Shown piece after piece: positions 6,390-8,546 of a stretch of 8,546 bases of DNA; the stretch's first letter is position 1, and each line of letters opens with the position of its first letter. The stretch spans positions 1 to 8,546 of the forward strand of contig CANIZU010000071.1 of the NCBI GenBank assembly GCA_947472115.1, written 5' to 3'. The notes under the pieces are model-generated. The model was not told where the DNA came from and made no database searches. It saw nothing but the letters and a program-made list of their open reading frames with translations. This stretch comes from Flavobacteriales bacterium. GTDB taxonomy: Bacteria > Bacteroidota > Bacteroidia > NS11-12g > UBA955. The position numbers were made by a program, and so were the translations under genes.

Positions 6390-7391
6390 TTAGAATTCTG
6401 GACAGTGTAAAGGTTTGAAAGGAGTTCTTCCTGGAGGTACGCACCAGTCTATCGTTGCGCTGATTTCATGACTTGACGGAATAGCACTTCTACCGTCGCT
6501 CACTGTAAAGTCATAGCTATACCCAAACTTGAAACGATTCTTTCTAAATCCAACCAACATAATGATGGCATCCGAGTTTTTGTAGGCGCCAAACGTTTGA
6601 CGGAACCATAAACCAGTAACCAAAGGTCCTTTGTTTGCGTAGAAACCCAAATTCAATTGAGTGAAATTTCTTTGCTTCATGAACAAGACATTGGGTGAGA
6701 AATTATTCTCTTCGAAACGACTACGTGTCATTGGGATAACACCACCCGCATGCACAGTTAGACGGATTGGCAAAATTTCGTCAGGGTTTTTATAAAAACT
6801 CCAGTTCGGTTGATTGATGTTGTGCGCAGCAAATCCCATGTAAAATTTAGAAGTGTACATCACCCATCCTGCATTAAAATTAGGGTAGGTTACGCTACTT
6901 GCTGGTACTTGTTCACCAGTTGGATTAACAAAACCTTGAGTTGGGTTGATTTGATCTGCAAATTTCAAACGACCAAAATTGATTGATTTGTTTGTAATTG
7001 ACCCTTGAAGTCCAAAACGCATGTACATTCTACCTCTATCTAAGGGCAACAAATATGAATATACTCCACTCACCGTTGTAGAGGTAAGTAGGCCTGAGCC
7101 CGCGATATCGTGGAAAACCATAGCGCCCAAACCGCCTCCTACACTTGGGATGTGTTGATCCCATGAAGCACAGAAAGAACGGAAGGTTCCGGGTAGGTTA
7201 GGCCATTGGTTTCTGTAGTTCAATGAAACCCTTCCAGCAGCACCGTATGCACACACTGCAGACCCCGCTAACGCTGGGTTTGTGTATACTGGAGCGGCAT
7301 AGAACTGAGTGAGTTCGGGATCCTGAGCTTGGAGTTGAAGAGCAAGCCCTCCAAACAAACCAAAGCTAATTTTACGTATTACTCTTTTCAT
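6390..7391 (-). CDS. PorP/SprF-family type IX secretion membrane protein
   Basis: A 333-residue outer-membrane protein of the PorP/SprF family. The signal peptide MKRVIRKISFGLFGGLALQL ends AQ|A-type at residue 22, giving a mature start QDPELTQFYAAPVYTNPALAG, the family hallmark. Further family features are VSLNYRNQWPNLP (55-67), VGGGLGAMVFHDIAGSG, NFGRLKFADQINP, the conserved AAHNINQPNWSF stretch, and the C-terminal end with two cysteines (DWCVPPGRTPFKPLHCPEF). Such proteins are predicted beta-barrels; PorP itself belongs to the secretion machine, while paralogues such as SprF serve particular adhesins, so I do not assign a specific symbol. It precedes gldJ by 130 bases on the same strand and faces away from porU, which places it with core machinery rather than beside a large cargo gene. 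No SprB-like gene is visible. Confidence 0.92.
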   Translation of the reverse strand: MKRVIRKISFGLFGGLALQLQAQDPELTQFYAAPVYTNPALAGSAVCAYGAAGRVSLNYRNQWPNLPGTFRSFCASWDQHIPSVGGGLGAMVFHDIAGSGLLTSTTVSGVYSYLLPLDRGRMYMRFGLQGSITNKSINFGRLKFADQINPTQGFVNPTGEQVPASSVTYPNFNAGWVMYTSKFYMGFAAHNINQPNWSFYKNPDEILPIRLTVHAGGVIPMTRSRFEENNFSPNVLFMKQRNFTQLNLGFYANKGPLVTGLWFRQTFGAYKNSDAIIMLVGFRKNRFKFGYSYDFTVSDGRSAIPSSHEISATIDWCVPPGRTPFKPLHCPEF

Positions 7392-7404
7392 ATGGTATGA
7401 TTAA

Positions 7405-7437
7405 CAAAACTACAAATAAAAACGTTTCGATGTCAAA
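7405..7437 (-). promoter_or_regulatory. Probable porP promoter
   Basis: On the minus strand TTTG (7437-7434), a 21-base spacer and TAGTTTTG (7412-7405) fit the -33/-7 consensus. The -7 box ends 13 bases before the ATG at 7391, so the leader would be very short. The same TTTG is also the end of a second exact -7 match, TAAATTTG (7441-7434), which lacks a -33 partner but would give a leader of about 35 bases. Either or both could be used. Confidence 0.5.
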
Positions 7438-7519
7438 TTTATTGAAAAAACTCAAAAAAATGCTCCCGTTAAAGCAGAAAGGTGTTGAAATGTTATAAGA
7501 AAATCGAAAAAAATTGACG

Positions 7520-7527
7520 TAAATTTG
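7520..7527 (+). promoter_or_regulatory. Probable -7 element of the porU promoter
   Basis: TAAATTTG is an exact TAnnTTTG match, 20 bases before the GTG start of porU. No TTG is found at the -33 position; the closest upstream TTG (7485-7487) is too far. The predicted leader is about 10-15 bases. A palindrome or activator site is not evident in the divergent region 7392-7547. Confidence 0.5.
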
Positions 7528-7547
7528 ATTTTTAACGTTACATCACT

Positions 7548-8546
7548 GTGAAGTTACATTTCAAGGTAATTGCCCTACTTTTTTACATGTCGATTTGTGG
7601 CCTCAAATCCCAGTCTTTTTTGGCTACAGGGAAGTGGGTGCAGTTGCAAATCGACAATTCAGGAATTCATAAAATTACAAAATCTGAGCTCTCGAAGATG
7701 GGTTTGGATGTGCAGAATACTGATCCAAGAAATCTTCAATTGTTTGGCATTCAAGGTGCGGAGCTCAGTCAGATGAATTATACAGCGCCATCCCCTCAAA
7801 GCCCTGAAATTCCAATCTACATTGAAGGTGAGGCCGATGGAAAATGGGACGACGGGGATTATTTACTGTTTTATGGCCAATCTACAAGTGACTGGATTTT
7901 TTCTGCAGGTGAATATAGTAACTATACCAATTTTTACGCAGCCAATACGTCATTGATTCTCGGCAATGCCTCAAAAAAAGGCCTACGGATTCAAGATCAA
8001 CCAGGTTTTGTGGGTGCCATCACAAAAACCTATGCTGGTAATGAATTCTATTTAAAGCACGATACAGATTTGATCAATCCTGCGGGAATGGGAAGGACGT
8101 GGTTTGGTGAAAAGTTTGGTAATGAGACGCTTCAACGCAGTTTTTCAAAAACTATTCCATCCTACGTTGATTCTGTCTGGGTTAAATTTACTTATGCAGC
8201 TACCATGATGGATGATACCGGTTCGCTGGTGGTGAATGCCAACGGTAAGTATTATAGATATAACCTTAGAGCGATTATTGGCAGTTATGAAAATTATTCA
8301 TACGTTGAAAAGTTTTTTAAAATCCCAGTCGTTGGCGGTGCTGTCAATCTTCAATTCAAATTGAATCGACCTAACACCAAATCCTACGGTTATTTGGATT
8401 TTTTCGAAATCACTTCGTCTTCTCCAGGTCAAGAGCCATCGGCCAACATCACAATTACGCCATCGGCTGAAACATTTATCCGCCATGCGCAAATGGCCTC
8501 CGATGTCAATAATGTTGCGTATGAATTAACCACTACCATAACGAAT
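7548..8546 (+). CDS. porU: Type IX secretion sortase PorU, N-terminal 333 residues (runs off right edge)
   Basis: An open frame of 333 codons runs from a GTG at 7548 to the window end. An in-frame stop at 7533-7535 and no ATG between make GTG the start; it yields a good signal peptide, MKLHFKVIALLFYMSICGLK, cleaved near SQS. The only later ATG (7587) would destroy the signal. The mature start LATGKWVQLQIDNSGIHKI (25-43), then LSKMGLDVQNTDPRNLQLFG and GEADGKWDDGDYLLFYGQ, is the conserved PorU N-terminus. PorU is a cell-surface C25 (gingipain-type) cysteine protease that removes the C-terminal sorting domain of exported cargo and attaches it to a lipopolysaccharide anchor. The C25 catalytic His/Cys region should begin beyond residue 333 and is not visible, so activity cannot be judged here. 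The gene is divergent from porP and close to gldJ, a neighbour relation known in Flavobacterium. A different C25 protease with a similar N-terminus is the alternative. Confidence 0.85.
   Translation, partial: MKLHFKVIALLFYMSICGLKSQSFLATGKWVQLQIDNSGIHKITKSELSKMGLDVQNTDPRNLQLFGIQGAELSQMNYTAPSPQSPEIPIYIEGEADGKWDDGDYLLFYGQSTSDWIFSAGEYSNYTNFYAANTSLILGNASKKGLRIQDQPGFVGAITKTYAGNEFYLKHDTDLINPAGMGRTWFGEKFGNETLQRSFSKTIPSYVDSVWVKFTYAATMMDDTGSLVVNANGKYYRYNLRAIIGSYENYSYVEKFFKIPVVGGAVNLQFKLNRPNTKSYGYLDFFEITSSSPGQEPSANITITPSAETFIRHAQMASDVNNVAYELTTTITN

Overview
The window reads as chromosomal DNA from a member of the Bacteroidota, most likely the Flavobacteriales or a near relative. Three things point there. 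First, there is a cluster of type IX secretion / gliding genes (GldJ-like lipoprotein, PorP/SprF-family protein, PorU). Second, the -7 promoter element TAnnTTTG, which is specific to this phylum, occurs before almost every transcription unit. Third, the signal-peptide proteins typically mature at a Gln after Ala (AQA|QD, LHA|Q). Genus cannot be told from this sequence.

Layout from left to right. Positions 1-292 (minus strand) hold the N-terminal end of a secreted or outer-membrane protein with a Gly-rich segment and the start of a carboxypeptidase-regulatory-like fold; it runs off the left edge. Positions 432-2414 (minus) encode an exported protein with an SGNH-hydrolase-like domain and two C-terminal LysM domains. 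It lies directly behind gatB (2470-3918, minus), so the two are probably co-transcribed. A short divergent region with promoters facing both ways separates gatB from rnpB (about 4002-4371, plus), the RNase P RNA. That is followed by tRNA-Gly(GCC) (4455-4527, plus), which has its own promoter and terminator.

The right half is the secretion cluster. gldJ (4733-6259, minus) and a porP/sprF gene (6390-7391, minus) are each preceded by a promoter-like element and separated by a probable terminator. porU (7548 to beyond the right edge, plus) is transcribed divergently. In this phylum GldJ is an outer-membrane lipoprotein needed for gliding and type IX secretion, PorP/SprF proteins are outer-membrane barrels of the machine or its substrate anchors, and PorU is the cell-surface protease that removes the C-terminal sorting signal of exported cargo. 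These three genes therefore plausibly serve one export apparatus.

There is no sign of mobile elements, CRISPR or phage. No gene-free stretch exceeds 300 bases. I do not see a wholly new system. The points most worth a second look are the altered active-site motifs of the SGNH-LysM protein, the RNase P RNA region that would contact tRNA CCA ends next to a tRNA gene lacking CCA, and the promoter layout of the gldJ-porP-porU locus.
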